Shown: positions 45,136 to 57,239, counted from the stretch's first letter. The stretch: 64,000 bases of DNA from Pagrus major (GCF_040436345.1 NC_133221.1:5392663-5456662), one strand, 5' to 3'. The notes: generated from the sequence alone by a model not told the origin. Numbers and translations: made by a program.

Positions 45136-48100
45136 TATTATTATTATTATTAATGTTATTATCCTGCCATTAACTTTTGGTTTGGATCTGGATTTTACTT
45201 TCTTTAAAATTGTGAGATGGGCATTAATTTCTCAGGGAATAAAGCATGAATATTGATGAAAACATCTTGCATATTATTGTAGTCACTCATAGATACCAGC
45301 CACATAGTGACACAGATCCTATAGACCTGGTGAGCTTAAATTAAGCAGTTAATTCAGAGTGATACAATGCTAAAGAGTTTGATATTGGATTAGGCTTGAT
45401 TCATTTAAAGGGACCTTGGTGAAGGTATGCGCTCTATTGAGTGCCATTCTACTTGAAACTTTATTTAACCTCCTAGCAAAAGAAATTAAAAGACACAAAA
45501 TGCTAATCTTATCCAAAAAGAGAAACTTCAATTAGCTGCACATATAGAATATTCTGTGATTGGCATACCAGTATGTTTTGCTCATGTTCAAAAGTAACAG
45601 GTTTATTTTCAGATAAAGACCAAACTTACATGTTGGGGGAGGAGGTGACCACTGACCATCTGCCTGACATGTCAGGGTAGGCTCCCCTTCCATTTTATAG
45701 AGCACTGAGCACTTGTATGTGACCTTATCATTGGGTTTGTAAGGGGGTCGAGCACCATTAGTCACGTGGCCATGTTTAACGTGAGGGTCTTTACAGTAAA
45801 GGCCTGCAGATGGGGAAAAAAAGTAAATGGAAATCAATACAATTCGGAATATATTGATTTTGCTCAAACAGAAGCAACCCACATCAATGTGAAAAGCAAA
45901 AAACTGCAATAATTTCAAAGTGAAGTGAGCAACATGGGTAATATCCCCCATTCAGGTTTATGTAATTTTATATCATGATACTATCCTGATACCTATACTG
46001 TGGTAGTATAGTACCATATTCTGGAAAATCTTGTGGCAAACTGTTTACAGTGGTGCTTGAAAGTTTGTGAACCCTTTAGAATTTTCTATATTTCTGCATA
46101 AATATGACCTAAAACATCATCAGATTTCCTGAAGTCCTAAAAGTAGATAAAGAGAACCCAATTAAACAAATTTGACAAAAATATTATACTTGGCCATTGA
46201 TGATGTATTTAGGAAAATGATCCAATATTACATATCTGTGAGTGGCAAAAGTATGTGAACCTCTCAGTTAATTTGAAGGGGAAATTAGAGTCGGTTGTTT
46301 TCAATCAATTGGATGACAATCAGACAATCAGTGGGCCTATTTAAAAAACAGGGATCTATCAAAGTCTGATCTTCACAACACATGTTTGTGAAAGTGTATC
46401 ATGGCATGAACAAAGAAGATTTCTGAGGACCTCAGAAAAAGAGTTGTTGATGCTCATCAGGCCGGAAAAGGTTACAAAACCGTCTCTAAAGAGTTTGGAC
46501 TCCACCAATCCACAGTCAGACAGATTGTGTACAAATGGAGGAAATTCAAGACCATTGTTACCCTCCCCAGGAGTGGTTGACAAACAAAGATCACTCCAAG
46601 TACAATCATCAGCAAGGTCACAAAGGACCCCAGGGTAACTTCTAAGCAACTAAAGGTCTCTCTCACATTGACTAATATTAATGTTCATGAGTCCACTGTC
46701 AGGAGAACACTGAACAACAAAGGTTGTGTAGGCAGGGTTGCAAGGAGAAAGCCACTGCTCTCCAAAAAGAACATTGCTGCCCGTCTGCAGTTTCTGAAGA
46801 TCACGTGGACAAGCCAGAAGGCTTTTTGAAAAATGTTTTGTGGACAGATGAGACCAAAATAGAACTTTTTGGTTTAAATGATAAGCATTATGTTTGGAGA
46901 AAAGAAAACACTGCATTCCAGCATAAGAACCTTATCCCATCTGTGAAACCTGGTGGTGGTAGTATCATGGTTTGGGCCTGTTTTGCTGCATCTGTGCCAG
47001 GACGGCTTGCCATTATTGATGGAACAATGAATTCTGAATTATACCAGCAAATTCTAAAAGGAAAATGTCAGTACATCTGTCCGTGCACTGAATCTCAAGA
47101 GAATGTGGGTCATGCAGCAAGACAACGACCCTAAGCACACAAGTCGTTCTGCCAAAGGATGGTTGAAGAAGAATAAAGTTAATGTTTTGGAATGGCCAAG
47201 TCAAAGTCCTGACCTTAACCCAATTGAAATGTTGTGGAAGGACCTGAAGCGAGCAGTTCGTGTGAGGAAACCCACCAACATCCCAGAGTTGAAGCTTTTC
47301 TGTACAGAGGAATGGGCTAAAATTCCTCCAAGCCGATGTGCAAGAGTAATCAACAGTTCCTGGAAACGCTTAGTCGCAGTTATTGCTGCACAAGGGGGTC
47401 ATACCAGATACTGAAAGCAAAGGTTCACATACTTTTACCATGCCCAGATATGTAATATTTGATCATTTTCTTACATAAATCAGTGACCAAGTATATATTA
47501 TTTATGCAGAAATATAGAACATTTTAAAAAGGTTCACAAACTTTCAAGCACCACTGTATGGATTTAAAAAAAAAAACTGATCACACAGAAAGATCCAGTG
47601 TGTTCTTCCAGCATTATGTGGGAAGCACATACATGCTGGCATATGGAATCTGCAATGAAGTCACCGGGCTTTCACTTCCGTTCTCAAACTTTTACCCATG
47701 AACAAAAAAATGTAATGAAAATGCTAAGATATTACACAGCAGCAAGGTCTTGTCTGAAAGGTATGGTAAGGTATTGAAGGGTAACCCCACCAATTTTACA
47801 CATAAAGTGTGTTTATATGTCTCTGGGAGTACTACTGCATATGTGAAAAACGTAGTATAGCATTTTGTGGGTCCAGAGGATGCTGCATTTAAGCTGATTG
47901 ACCAGCAGTCAGCATTTTCAAAACCAGGATCTTCATATTGAACTACTGCAAGCAAAGAACTTTACAATGGAAAATGCTACAATACTACAATATACTACAG
48001 CTCAGAAAGTTAGGGGAAAAAAAAAAAAAAAATACAAACTTACTGGTACATGTTGGAGGATCAGGCTTAAATGTTCCATCATCTGAACATGAAACTGACT

Positions 48101-51100
48101 CTGATCCACTGAGTTTAAAACCTCTTTGACAACTGTACTGTACAACGTCTCCATATTTATAGACTTCTTTGACTGGACTGAAAATCCCTTTCGCCAACAT
48201 AGATGGAGATTTACAAGTCAGCACTGCAAAATAAAAATGACATCTATTAGAATGGACGAAGAAGAGGTTGTGAGATAATATATTAGAGAAACTTCCTGAC
48301 TTTGGGAGAAAACATGCTGAAAATTAAAAACACTTACTGGTACATGTTGGAGGATCAGGCTTAAATGTTCCATCATCTGAACATGAAACTGAGTTTGATC
48401 CACTGAGTTTAAAACCGGTTTGACAACTGTACTGTACAACGTCTCCATATTTATAGGCTTCTTTCACTGGACTGAAAATCCTATTCCACACCAGAGGTGG
48501 AGTTTTACAAGTCACCACTGCAAAATAAATATGACATCTATTAGAATGGACGAAGAAGACCAAATAAGGCTTCAAATCTGAGAATACTGCCAGTTTAAAC
48601 TGCTGAATACTGCTGCTATTAGGAACTTGTTTGATGTACGGTAGGAGACTTGTAACTAATTTTAGGGATTTATCCTGAAATTTTAAATGTGTTTTTTCAT
48701 CATACTGTAGGCCTTTCATCACATAAATAAAAGGGCCACTTGAGCAAAAAACACAAGTTTTTCGAACCGTGGTGTTTGAAACTGTATTTAACAACCTAGT
48801 GGGGCTGGACAATGTGGCCTTAAAATAATACTGCCATTTTCTTGGCAATATAGCAATTCACAATATATGTCTTGATATTTTTATATCTGCTCAAAAGAAC
48901 TTCGTAAATGCTGAACTGGGCCACAAGAGCAGATATCTCAATAAATAACATAGATATCATTTTCAATAAATAATCATTAGTAATGTGGACACAATGACCG
49001 ACTGGGTAAAGGTTAGTATTAGAATAAGTAGAAAACTCTGGTAAGTTTAGAAAATTAAATCACTTTAGTGTAATGCAGCCTTTAAAGGCTTATTAGGGAA
49101 TAAGACTTTTTGGGAATAATACTCAATAATCTAATGTCTAACAAACTGGACCTTTAAAACCAGGAAAAGACAACACCATTGCCGCATTACAATATAATGA
49201 TATACAAAATATTACTCTCATATCATGATAACAATACATTAATATTGCCCAGCCCTACCACATAGCAAAAGAAGGGGGAAAAAAACAATTCAAATTAAGA
49301 CTAAAAGGGAATCTAAAAATAGTCAAGTATAAAGGACGTGAAGTAGTTGTTTTCATTTAACTTACCGTCACATCTTGGAGGTTCAGGTGACCACTGACTG
49401 TTTATCTCACATGTCAAGGTAGACTGCCCGACCATTTTAAATCCTTTTCTGCACTTGTACTCGACCACAGCCTTGTGTCCATGAGGTGGTTGAGAACCAC
49501 GAATCAAGTCAGCATTTAAGATGTCAAGATCTTCACATTCAACCTCTGCAGGCAAAGAAAATTTAACATGGAAACGATCACATTTGTAAAAAAAAAAAAC
49601 TTTTCTGAAGTACGTGAGAGTATTAGTAACAGCTGAGATTACACTGTGAATATGTTGAGAAAGGTTGGGAAAAAATAAAAACACTTACTAATACATGTTG
49701 GGGGAGCAGGCTGAAATGTTCCATCATCTGAACATGAAGCTGACTCTGATCCACTGAGTGTCAAACCTGCTTCACAGCTGTAGCGTACAACTTCTCCATA
49801 GTTATAGGAGTCTTTGTGTGGAGCTAAGATGGTATCCCTGACCAGAGGTGGCCGATCACAAGTCACCACTGTAAAATAAATATGACATCACTTTAAATGT
49901 GTTTTTTCATCAAACTGTAGGCCTTTCATCACATAAATAAAAAGGGCCACTTGCGGGGGAGCATAAAACACACGACAGTTTTTCGAACTGTGGTGCTACA
50001 GCAACTTCCTGACTTTTAAAACTGTATTTAACCACCTAGTGGGGCTGGACAATATGGCCTTAAAATAATACTGCCATTTACTGCCAACAATATATGTCTT
50101 GATATTTCTAAATCTGCTCAAAAGAACTTCGTAAATGCTGAACTGGGCCACAAGAGCAGATATCTCAATAAATAACATCGATATCATTTTCAATAAATAA
50201 TCCTTAGTAATGTGGACACAATGACTGACTGCGTAAAGGTTAGTATTAGAATAAGTAGAAAACTCTGGTAATGCAGCCTTTAAAGGCTTATTAGGGAATA
50301 AGACTTTTTGGGAATAAGACTCAATAATCTAATCTAATAAACTGGACCTTTAAAACCAGGAAAAGACAACACCATTGCCATATTACAATATAATGATAAC
50401 AATATATTAATATTGCCCAGTCCTACCACATAGCAAAAGAAGGGGAAAAAACAATTCAAATTAAGACTAAAAGGGAATCTAAAAATAGCCAAGTATAAAG
50501 GACGTGATGTGATTACGCTGATCACATGCAAGACTGTGATGACAAACATAACAGCTAGACTTTCATCTACAGAAGAAAATCAAGTAGTCGTTTTCATTTA
50601 ACTTACCGTCACATCTTGGAGGTTCAGGTGACCACTGACTGTTTATCTCACATATCAAGGTAGACTGCCCGACCATTTTAAATCCTTTTCTGCACCTGTA
50701 CTCGACCACAGCCTTGTGTCCATGAGGTGGTCGAGAACCACTAATCCAGTCAGCATTTAAGATGTCAAGATCTTCACATTCAACCTCTGCAGGCAAAGAA
50801 AATTTAATTTAAATGGAAATGATCACATTTGTAAAAACAAAAACATAAAAAATAAAACTTTTCCAAAGTACATGAGAGTATCAGTAACAGCTGAGATTAC
50901 ACTGTGAATATGTTGAGAAAGGTTGGAAAAAAATTAAAAACACTTACTAACACATGTTGGGGGAGCAGGCTGAAATGTTCCATTATTTGAACATGATATT
51001 AACGCTGGTCCACTGAGTGTCAAACCTGCTTCACAGCTGTAGCGTATAGCATCTCCATGGTCATAGGAGTCTTTGCGTGGAGTGAAGGTGGCATCGCTAA

Positions 51101-53785
51101 CCAGAGGTGGCGGATCACAAGTCACCACTGCAAAATTAAAATGAGATCTATTAGAATGGAAAAAGTTGCCAAAGTTTATTTAGTAATGTATTTTGTATAA
51201 ACACATTGAGACTACCAACCTTCACATATCGGCAACCTGTCCATCCACCCTTGTGCTCCACAAGTGATTCGACTTTTACCAACCAATCTGTAACTAATCA
51301 AGGAAGTAAAAAAATTAAAAACATTTTTTACATCATACAGCAACACTGAAAACAAAACAGAGCCCTACTGAGCAATCCACTTTGATTAGAATTAAACGTT
51401 TTTTTCATTTGGAAACAGGTGTTTTCTACATTATAGTGTTAAAATACAGTACTCACAACTACATTTCAAAAATAATTTCTATGAACATGAACCATCACAT
51501 GAATCATCTCAGTTTATTAGTTACCCATCATTGCAAGTGATCTCAATATGATCACCAAACAAATTCTCTTTAGGGTAATGAATCTGTCCATGTTCTACTT
51601 CTCCAGGATGGCCACAGTTATTCCCTGCAAAAAAGAAAACTCTCATTAGTATTAAACTCCACCCTTTAAAATGAGTGAATACCATTATGAACCAATGACA
51701 ACAAACTGGTCACCAGATAATGTCAGTTTTTCCACATAAAAGAGCATTTTTATGATGATAAACTGTAATTCACAAATTTGAGAATAAAGAATAGAAAGTG
51801 GTAATATTTACTCTCGCATTTTAGCCTCACAGTACTCCAACTGCCAGCAGTACAAGTAATGGATGAGGACCCTCCTTCAGAATGGTAACCAGTATTACAA
51901 GCGAAGGCCGCTCGATCCCCACTGGCAAAAGTTTCTTTAAGGATGTATTCGTCCTTCAAATGCATGTTGGGTCCTCCATCAGGTACGGAACAGTCTTGAG
52001 CTGTGATGACAATTAAGAAAGAGACAGATGAGCACCAGCAGTGAGGACAAGTGAACGTCAGACCAAACACCAGCTTGTTTATAATAATAACAACACGTGT
52101 CACAAGCCTATCTGTGTAACTCACCATGAGCAGTGATGGCAAATCCTAAACAGCTCAGTAGTAGGAAGTCAGTGACGCCCATGATGGCAACTGGAAAGTC
52201 TGACTGAAGTCAGGGAGTTTTCTGGCAAAGACGAAAACCAAATATACGTCAGATGATTAGATGATTAGTGGTTAAGATGGTTTATGGGTGTGTGACGTGA
52301 CATGGCAGTTGTGAACATACGCAACATTAAAACAGTTCATCACTCATTTTTTCAGAATTTTCAACCAAACATAACAAAACTCATATGGCGTGACTGTCCG
52401 GCACTTGTTTCTCAAAGTAAGAACTTGAATAAAGCTAAGAAAAATAAATGCAAAAATTCTCAAAAAAATACAGAAAAATAATACAGATGTCGTTTTGTGA
52501 GCCTACTCTTTTCAAAGTCCCAGCATAATGTTTTGAGTCAGTTCTGATCAAAAAGATTTTGTCACACAAATCAAAATCATACGGTGTGACACTATTTTGG
52601 GATATTTCAACGGGCAACTGTTTTGACATCCTTGGGAATGAGAGGTCCTTCTTCAGCAAGGTTGTTCAGTACTATTAATACCAGACCATGACAGGTTTCT
52701 GAGGTGAGTTATCATTTTTATGTTTTCAATAAATCAGATCTTGTTGGCACTCTGACAAAAGTCCCACTTCCGGATGTCTTTTGGTGTGACACATTTTTCA
52801 TAGAAATGCAAAAGAAATTGTATTTTTTTTTTTGTCATAATTACATGTAAATCTATGTTGCTTTGTTATAGCTAGCATCTTGTTAGCATGTTAATGTGTA
52901 GCTACAAGACTCAAGGTTGTGCCAAGTGCAGAAAACATTTATGCTTGTGTTTCACATTCAATTTCAGACATGCAAGTTATCCATTACAACTAGCTACCTC
53001 ACTCACATCGAACTAAAACATAAATATTAGTTCAGTTTAGGATAAAATACACAATACATAACGACAGGAATTAGGTCTGTAATGGATGTGTATTGACAGA
53101 AATGCGCTCAGGCTTGTCGTTTGTAGCCGACTGGAGAGAACGTTAACTACACCAAACTCCATTCAAAATCCTTTAATATTTTGCCAAATAACGTGACACT
53201 GCTTATGAAGCTAATCCTACAGAGCTACTTTACAACTTTTCCACAACAACAGTTTTGACTGACACATTCGGCATACGTTTCAAAGAACAGAAATACAAGG
53301 ATGTCGATACAGCAGTGAAATGTTAGTCCTTAAAACTAGCAGATAAGGTATGTTTCCCCTCCATCTTCCTTCGTCAAAACACGGCGCAAGCTCAACTATA
53401 GTCAACTTTAATAAAAAACGGGATCTATGCCGAAGTTATCGATAAAACTTCGGGATACTGAAACTGCGTTTACCTGTCTTCAACTCGACGTATGAATTTG
53501 CTCGTATCAAATTCACTATTCAAGTCGTGAAATCGCAACCTTAAGCTGGGTTAGCTTGGTATCGTTTAGCTAACATAGCATCGACAAACGCTAAGACGGT
53601 TCCATTCGAGTGAGAGCGTTACCGCGGTTCTGTTTTCCGGTTCGGTAGTTTTGTCAAAGAAAAGGGTGTATTTTGGACTTACCCAGTGAAATACGAAGAC
53701 GCTGCCACAATGGCTGCGGGCACACACACACACACAGTGTAAATCAGGTTGCCTCCTTCTCCTCTGCTGTCTTGTGGGGGGGGAA
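44664..53785 (-). CDS. Gene D: intact nine-CCP membrane complement-regulator-like protein
   Basis: The best-preserved copy. Exons: signal 52125-52182, CCP1 51812-52000, CCP2 51525-51624 plus 51220-51293, CCP3 50948-51127, CCP4 50607-50786, CCP5 49689-49868, CCP6 49366-49545, CCP7 48338-48517, CCP8 48044-48223, last CCP 45630-45803, membrane exon 44664-44708; a non-coding exon ends at 53683. All splice sites and phases fit and no stop interrupts the roughly 573 codons. CCP7 and CCP8 are a diverged subtype absent from B and C. The short stalk exon is deleted. A dead Tc1 element sits in the intron before the last CCP. The make-up (signal, CCP string, membrane segment) resembles CD46/CD55 and the teleost membrane regulator Tecrem, so control of C3b/C4b on the cell surface is the likely role. 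The tail exons at 40477-40777 may complete it. Confidence 0.8.
45076..45152. repeat. (ATT)n/(ATC)n microsatellite
   Basis: Trinucleotide tract homologous to those at 10391 and 25069, different in length and order of ATT and ATC blocks. Confidence 0.9.
45630..45803 (-). CDS. Gene D membrane-proximal CCP exon
   Basis: GLYCKDPHVKHGHVTNG... to PPPT|C with four Cys; phase 1. Differs from B and C by Glu to Lys after the first Cys. Confidence 0.75.
46048..47556 (+). mobile_element. Tc1/mariner element, inactive
   Basis: 1509 bp flanked by TA (46046-46047 and 47557-47558). The inverted ends begin CAGTGGTGCTTGAAAGTTTG. The interior encodes a Tc1 transposase on the plus strand, now broken. It lies in a gene D intron and is absent from B and C, so it came after the duplications. 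Confidence 0.95.
46401..47414 (+). pseudogene. Tc1-like transposase pseudogene
   Basis: The DNA-binding region (ISEDLRKRVVDAHQ...) starts at ATG 46401, but codon 3 is TGA (a CpG-type change). The frame shifts between about 46800 and 46830 and again at about 47060-47100. Parts of the catalytic DDE triad remain in separate frames: Asp in WTDETK, Asp in DNDPKH and Glu in NPIEMLW. The C-terminus ends at TAC-TGA 47414. It cannot make an active transposase. Confidence 0.9.
48044..48223 (-). CDS. Gene D CCP8 exon (diverged subtype)
   Basis: 180 nt, phase 1. Reads VLTCKSPSMLAKGIFSPVKE and CQRGFKLSGSESVSC, a full CCP closest to CCP7 and clearly different from the CCP3 type. Confidence 0.8.
48338..48517 (-). 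CDS. Gene D CCP7 exon (diverged subtype)
   Basis: 180 nt, phase 1; VVTCKTPPLVWNRIFSPVKE and CQTGFKLSGSNSVSC. A tandem partner of CCP8. The corresponding place in B and C is a clean deletion (about 14748 and 29335). Confidence 0.8.
49366..49545 (-). CDS. Gene D CCP6 exon (CCP4 type)
   Basis: 180 nt, phase 1; VECEDLDILNADLIRGSQPP and CRKGFKMVGQSTLTC. The PPHGHK motif is intact, unlike in B and C. The usual Trp of DWI is Leu. Confidence 0.8.
49689..49868 (-). CDS. Gene D CCP5 exon (CCP3 type)
   Basis: 180 nt, phase 1; VVTCDRPPLVRDTILAPHKD and CEAGLTLSGSESASC, with intact acceptor and GTAAGT donor. Confidence 0.8.
50607..50786 (-). CDS. Gene D CCP4 exon
   Basis: 180 nt, phase 1; VECEDLDILNADWISGSRPP, four Cys, ending QWSPEPPRC. 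Confidence 0.8.
50948..51127 (-). CDS. Gene D CCP3 exon
   Basis: 180 nt, phase 1; VVTCDPPPLVSDATFTPRKD, with an NGT glycosylation sequon (CSNNGTF) shared with gene A but not with most B and C copies. Confidence 0.8.
51220..51624 (-). CDS. Gene D split CCP2 (two exons)
   Basis: The first half is 51525-51624 (100 nt, phase 1 to 2, ending CNDGG) and the second half 51220-51293 (74 nt, YRLVGKSRIICGAQGWMDRLP). An intron inside the CCP fold after the third-Cys region is a known feature of some CCP domains in complement regulators. Confidence 0.75.
51812..52182 (-). CDS. Gene D signal-peptide and CCP1 exons
   Basis: Signal exon 52125-52182 (ATG at 52182; 19 codons plus one base) and CCP1 51812-52000 (AQDCSVPDGGPNMHLKDEYI... 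ending RLKC). The leader is a typical hydrophobic signal with a likely cut before Gln-Asp-Cys. Confidence 0.8.
52286..52965. other. Gene D-specific insertion in intron 1
   Basis: About 680 bp replace the short ACTGACGCCTCCGCGGAACA stretch of A, B and C. Several GGTGTGACAC/ATGGCGTGACTGTCCG-like motifs recur. No coding potential or clear ends were seen. Confidence 0.35.
53683..53785 (-). other. Gene D non-coding first exon
   Basis: GTAAGT donor as in the other copies; acceptor at 52221/52222. A (CA)n tract at about 53725 is inside it. The right edge is approximate. Confidence 0.5.
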
Positions 53786-54795
53786 ATGGGCGTGGCCTCA
53801 TAAACTGTGACGACACCGCGCCTTTCCTTTGAAGCTGCTGTGAGTTATTTTTGGAAGTAAATAAATGTCATGGGGGGATTTTTAAGTCCACTTTCAGTTG
53901 ACGTCACTGGTATGACCTACGTTGATAGTAGGGAACTGTAAATAAATAAAATAATAATAAAATAAAATAAAAAGTACACATGGATTCAATTACATGATTT
54001 AGTGAGTTTTATATGATTGACTACATGTGGTTTGAGGCCCTGAAGCAGCCATTTTGTAAAATTCATTTTTTGTGAATATACTGTACCCTGGTGTTACCCT
54101 CACTGGTGAATGTTATCCTTCACATTTCCCAGCAAGACTTTGTAAGCCACAACCCAGAAACAATTTCCCATCATTATAACACTAACACTTTAGACAAAGT
54201 AAATGTAATGGACCCAACCACAGCAGAGTTAATATGAGGAAGTGATGTATTCCCCTGAGCGATATGTTCTGTCTTTTTATAAGTAATGTTCCTCTTTCAA
54301 TATTTTTTTCTCCTTCCTTCCTTCCCCAAAACTAAAAAACAACCAGATGAGAGAACCACCAAAACCTTATCTTCAAAGTTGCAACAAGGCTCTCTGATGT
54401 CTAGCTTCTGATGGGAAGGCTGTTCGATGTATTCTGTATTCTGTGTCCTGCCCTGCACACCTACCTGTGGACACTTGGAATTTTTATCACATCAATTTAG
54501 ACAAGATATCTCCATGCCATAAAACACCTCACCGCTGACTCATTGTTTGTGCAAGGGATTCATTTCCCAATACCTGGGTGAGGTATTTGCATTTAAAAAT
54601 TCTGAGGAAGCGATCCCTGTTTGTTCTCAATCACATCGGTCTATATCAGTGTGACAAAAATGCCAACAACAGCAAGCTTTCTTTATGATTTTATCTACAC
54701 ACACGCCTTCATCGACTTGTTTCTCAAGTCACACTTATGTATGGGTTTGGATTTCCAATGAAAATTTGCAATGAACCCAATCCTACGCCCATGCA
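53786..54795. other. Spacer between gene D and the Ig receptor
   Basis: Homologous to the upstream spacer of gene A (about 4750-5600). No gene seen. Confidence 0.5.
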
Positions 54796-54893
54796 AATGG
54801 GGCATCCGCTTGAAACGAGCCTCTCTCTTCCTTCACACACTTCTTTCTTGCTTTTGTACATTCGGTTACAATGCACAGAAATATCAGTAAGAA
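54796..54893 (-). pseudogene. Third, truncated copy of the Ig-receptor membrane/tail exon
   Basis: The minus strand matches the 3' two thirds of the exons at 55158-55323 and 57516-57681 (middle of the membrane segment to the tail). The acceptor side is missing and the stop region has changed. Confidence 0.6.
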
Positions 54894-54950
54894 AGCAAAA
54901 AAATTGTTTAGTGACTAGTTTTCAACCAACATTTTGTGGAGGTATTTTAA

Positions 54951-55607
54951 AGGAAAAGTTCACCCAAAAATGAAATTTCAGTCATTATTTTCCTCACTCT
55001 CATTCCGATGCCCCCAAAATGGCTGACGCACATCATGACCCAGACTCCTCACAAACAGCCACGTTATCAGAGAACCTTGGTAACAAAAAACACAGCCACC
55101 AAACCAATAACACAGGGGCTGATACGACCTCCAAATAACGACCACTTAAAATGCAGGTCACTTAGCCAAATGGGGCATCCGCTTGAAACGAGCCCCCCTC
55201 TTCCTCTTGACACGCTTCTTTCTTGCTTTTGTACATTCGATTACGATGCACAGAAATATCAGTAAGAGCGCAAAAGATCCCCAGCGGAGCAGTAAATACC
55301 AAAATGGCTCCCCTGTCCATGCCCTGAAAAGAGAAAAAACCAACGATTTGGGTTCTCAGGGCTTCTGGAGACTTGGATTACACTGGACGAAAAGTGTATG
55401 GAGTAATTTTATGTTTTTGTTTTGGGGTGTTTTTAACATTTTAAAAGAAGTCCCCATCTTCTTCAGTTGTTTAGGAGAATGTTGCAACACTGTTTTGCTG
55501 TGAAGCTCCAGAAATGTCCATTAGATTACGAAACATCATCCCAGTTTCCATCGGCATGGGGGTGAGGAGACAATGACAGAATTTTGATTTTTGGGTGAAC
55601 TTTTCCT
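54951..55607. mobile_element. TTAA-flanked element enclosing a host exon
   Basis: The ends AGGAAAAGTTCACCCAAAAAT and its inverse lie between TTAA sequences (54947-54950 and 55608-55611), as in the 527-bp element at 57742-58268. Here the middle is replaced by a segment carrying the membrane exon copy 2. Whether it ever moved as a unit is unknown. Confidence 0.45.
55158..55323 (-). CDS. Ig receptor: alternative membrane/tail exon (copy 2)
   Basis: 166 nt with acceptor TTTTCAG, in phase with the stalk exon 55674-55827. It reads FWYLLLRWGSFALLLIFLCI, a basic tail KARKKRVKRKRGAR, and stops at 55158. It is intact, so it could serve as an alternative 3' end; only one Lys/Arg differs from copy 1 in the tail. 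Confidence 0.5.
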
Positions 55608-55673
55608 TTAAGACATCGAGTTTGCTTTTATTTCCATTAAAGTGAGTACATTTATTTTTTAAATGTGTCTAAC

Positions 55674-55827
55674 CTGCTGAAAAAAAAATCTCCATCGGTT
55701 TGATTGATTTGTAGAGACTGGTTTCCTGTGTTAGGATGAGGGATCATGGGAGCCTGGCAGGTGGTCAGAGGTGGAGTTGTGGCCGTGGTGGTGCTCATCC
55801 TGTCCACACAGTCATAAATGGGTTGGC
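55674..55827 (-). CDS. Ig receptor: second stalk exon (copy 2)
   Basis: 154 nt, phase 1 to 2. Reads PIYDCVDRMSTTTATTPPLT then IPHPNTGNQSLQINQTDG. Thr-rich with N-glycosylation sites (NQS, NQT), as expected for a stalk. Splice sites are intact. Confidence 0.5.
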
Positions 55828-57038
55828 CTGATGATTAAAAGGAAAGACATCACAATGGCATTGTTTTATGAATGTGAGCCTTGTGCAATAAGGATTTCAC
55901 AACAGATCCTATAAGTAAATGTTTAAAAGCTCATTTTTATAAAATGTTCCTATACTTAATGCCCCTTTGTGTAGGATTTTTATTGATTTAACAGTTTTGA
56001 TCTTTACAATGTAATACTGATACATGATTTTTTTTTTTTGTTTGTAGAAAAATAAGACAACCGTCTTTTTTTAATACGACCACGAGAAGGCAGCAAAGTA
56101 AAATCTACACAAGGGCTTTAATCCGTTATATAAACCAGCACTGGGCCAAAGTACAAAGTGTATTTGCATTGTAAATTTTTGAGGAAACGATCCCTGTTTG
56201 TTCTAACTCACATAGGTCTATATCAGTGAGACAAAATGAACAACAACAGAAAGCTTTCTTTATGATTTTATTTACACACTCACCTTCATTGACTTGTCTC
56301 TCAAGTCACACTCATGTATGTGTAAAGAAAAAGCCAACATACATGGAATCAGTACTACTGCACTGACATGATGGTGATGTGAGCTGTAATATTTGTGCAC
56401 AGGATGTGAGGGTTTGGCTTTCCAATGAAAATTTGCAATGAAATTCCATTGTGTGACTTGTTTACATGGAAGAATATAATGAAAAATGAATGGTCAGGCT
56501 GACTGCATTTGGTTGATTTGATAAAAGTAAGTTCACCTTTTTTACAAGCTAGGAAATATTCACAGAGCAACGCCTAGTTTCTACCGTATTAGTCATCTTC
56601 CCCAGCTGGCATTGTGATAGTTGTTGCCTCATTTTATTAAAATAGCTTCATTTCAGTAGGAAAATGCATAACTAAGTACTAGTACTTACTCAAGTACTGT
56701 ACTACAGTACAATTTTGATGTACTTGTAATGGAGTATTTCCATTTATTTATTATTCATCATTTATTTGATAACTTTTTTACTATTTACTTTGCAGATTCC
56801 ATGTTACATCAGAGTCAAAGCAGCACATTTTAGTTATTAATGAGTTATTTTATCAGCAATTAGATAAAAAAAAAAAACAGTCTACTTACTCCAATTAGAA
56901 AAATGCTGACTATAGGATCCAATAATCGACCCGACTGATAATCGGTCAACCTCAAGAATACAACATACATGTAAATATATCAGTTATGTACTTTTGATAT
57001 TTGTACATCTATTTTAAGAAAATTACTTTTTATACTTA

Positions 57039-57239
57039 ATTCAATTCAAAAAACTTTATTTGTCCCTGGGGGGCAATTCAAGGTAAGGCACGTGGAGCAT
57101 TTGTACACAACACAACATTTAACAGATATACAGCACAACACAGAAGAGTAAGCTAGTTAAAATAAAAAAATAAAAAAATATATATATAAAAATGTAAAAA
57201 GGTATAAAAGGTTATAAATAGAATAAGGAGTATAAGCAG
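57039..57239. mobile_element. LINE 3' end insertion
   Basis: TTCAATTCAAAAAACTTTATTTGTCCCTGGGG... is a typical teleost LINE 3' tail. It splits the TACTT-rich repeat, whose undivided version is seen in the spacers (TTATACTTAAGTACATT), and duplicates about TAA. Confidence 0.5.

Noticed and set aside
45044-45256. Plus-strand frame with a long Ile run
   Set aside because: It is translation of the ATT/ATC microsatellite.
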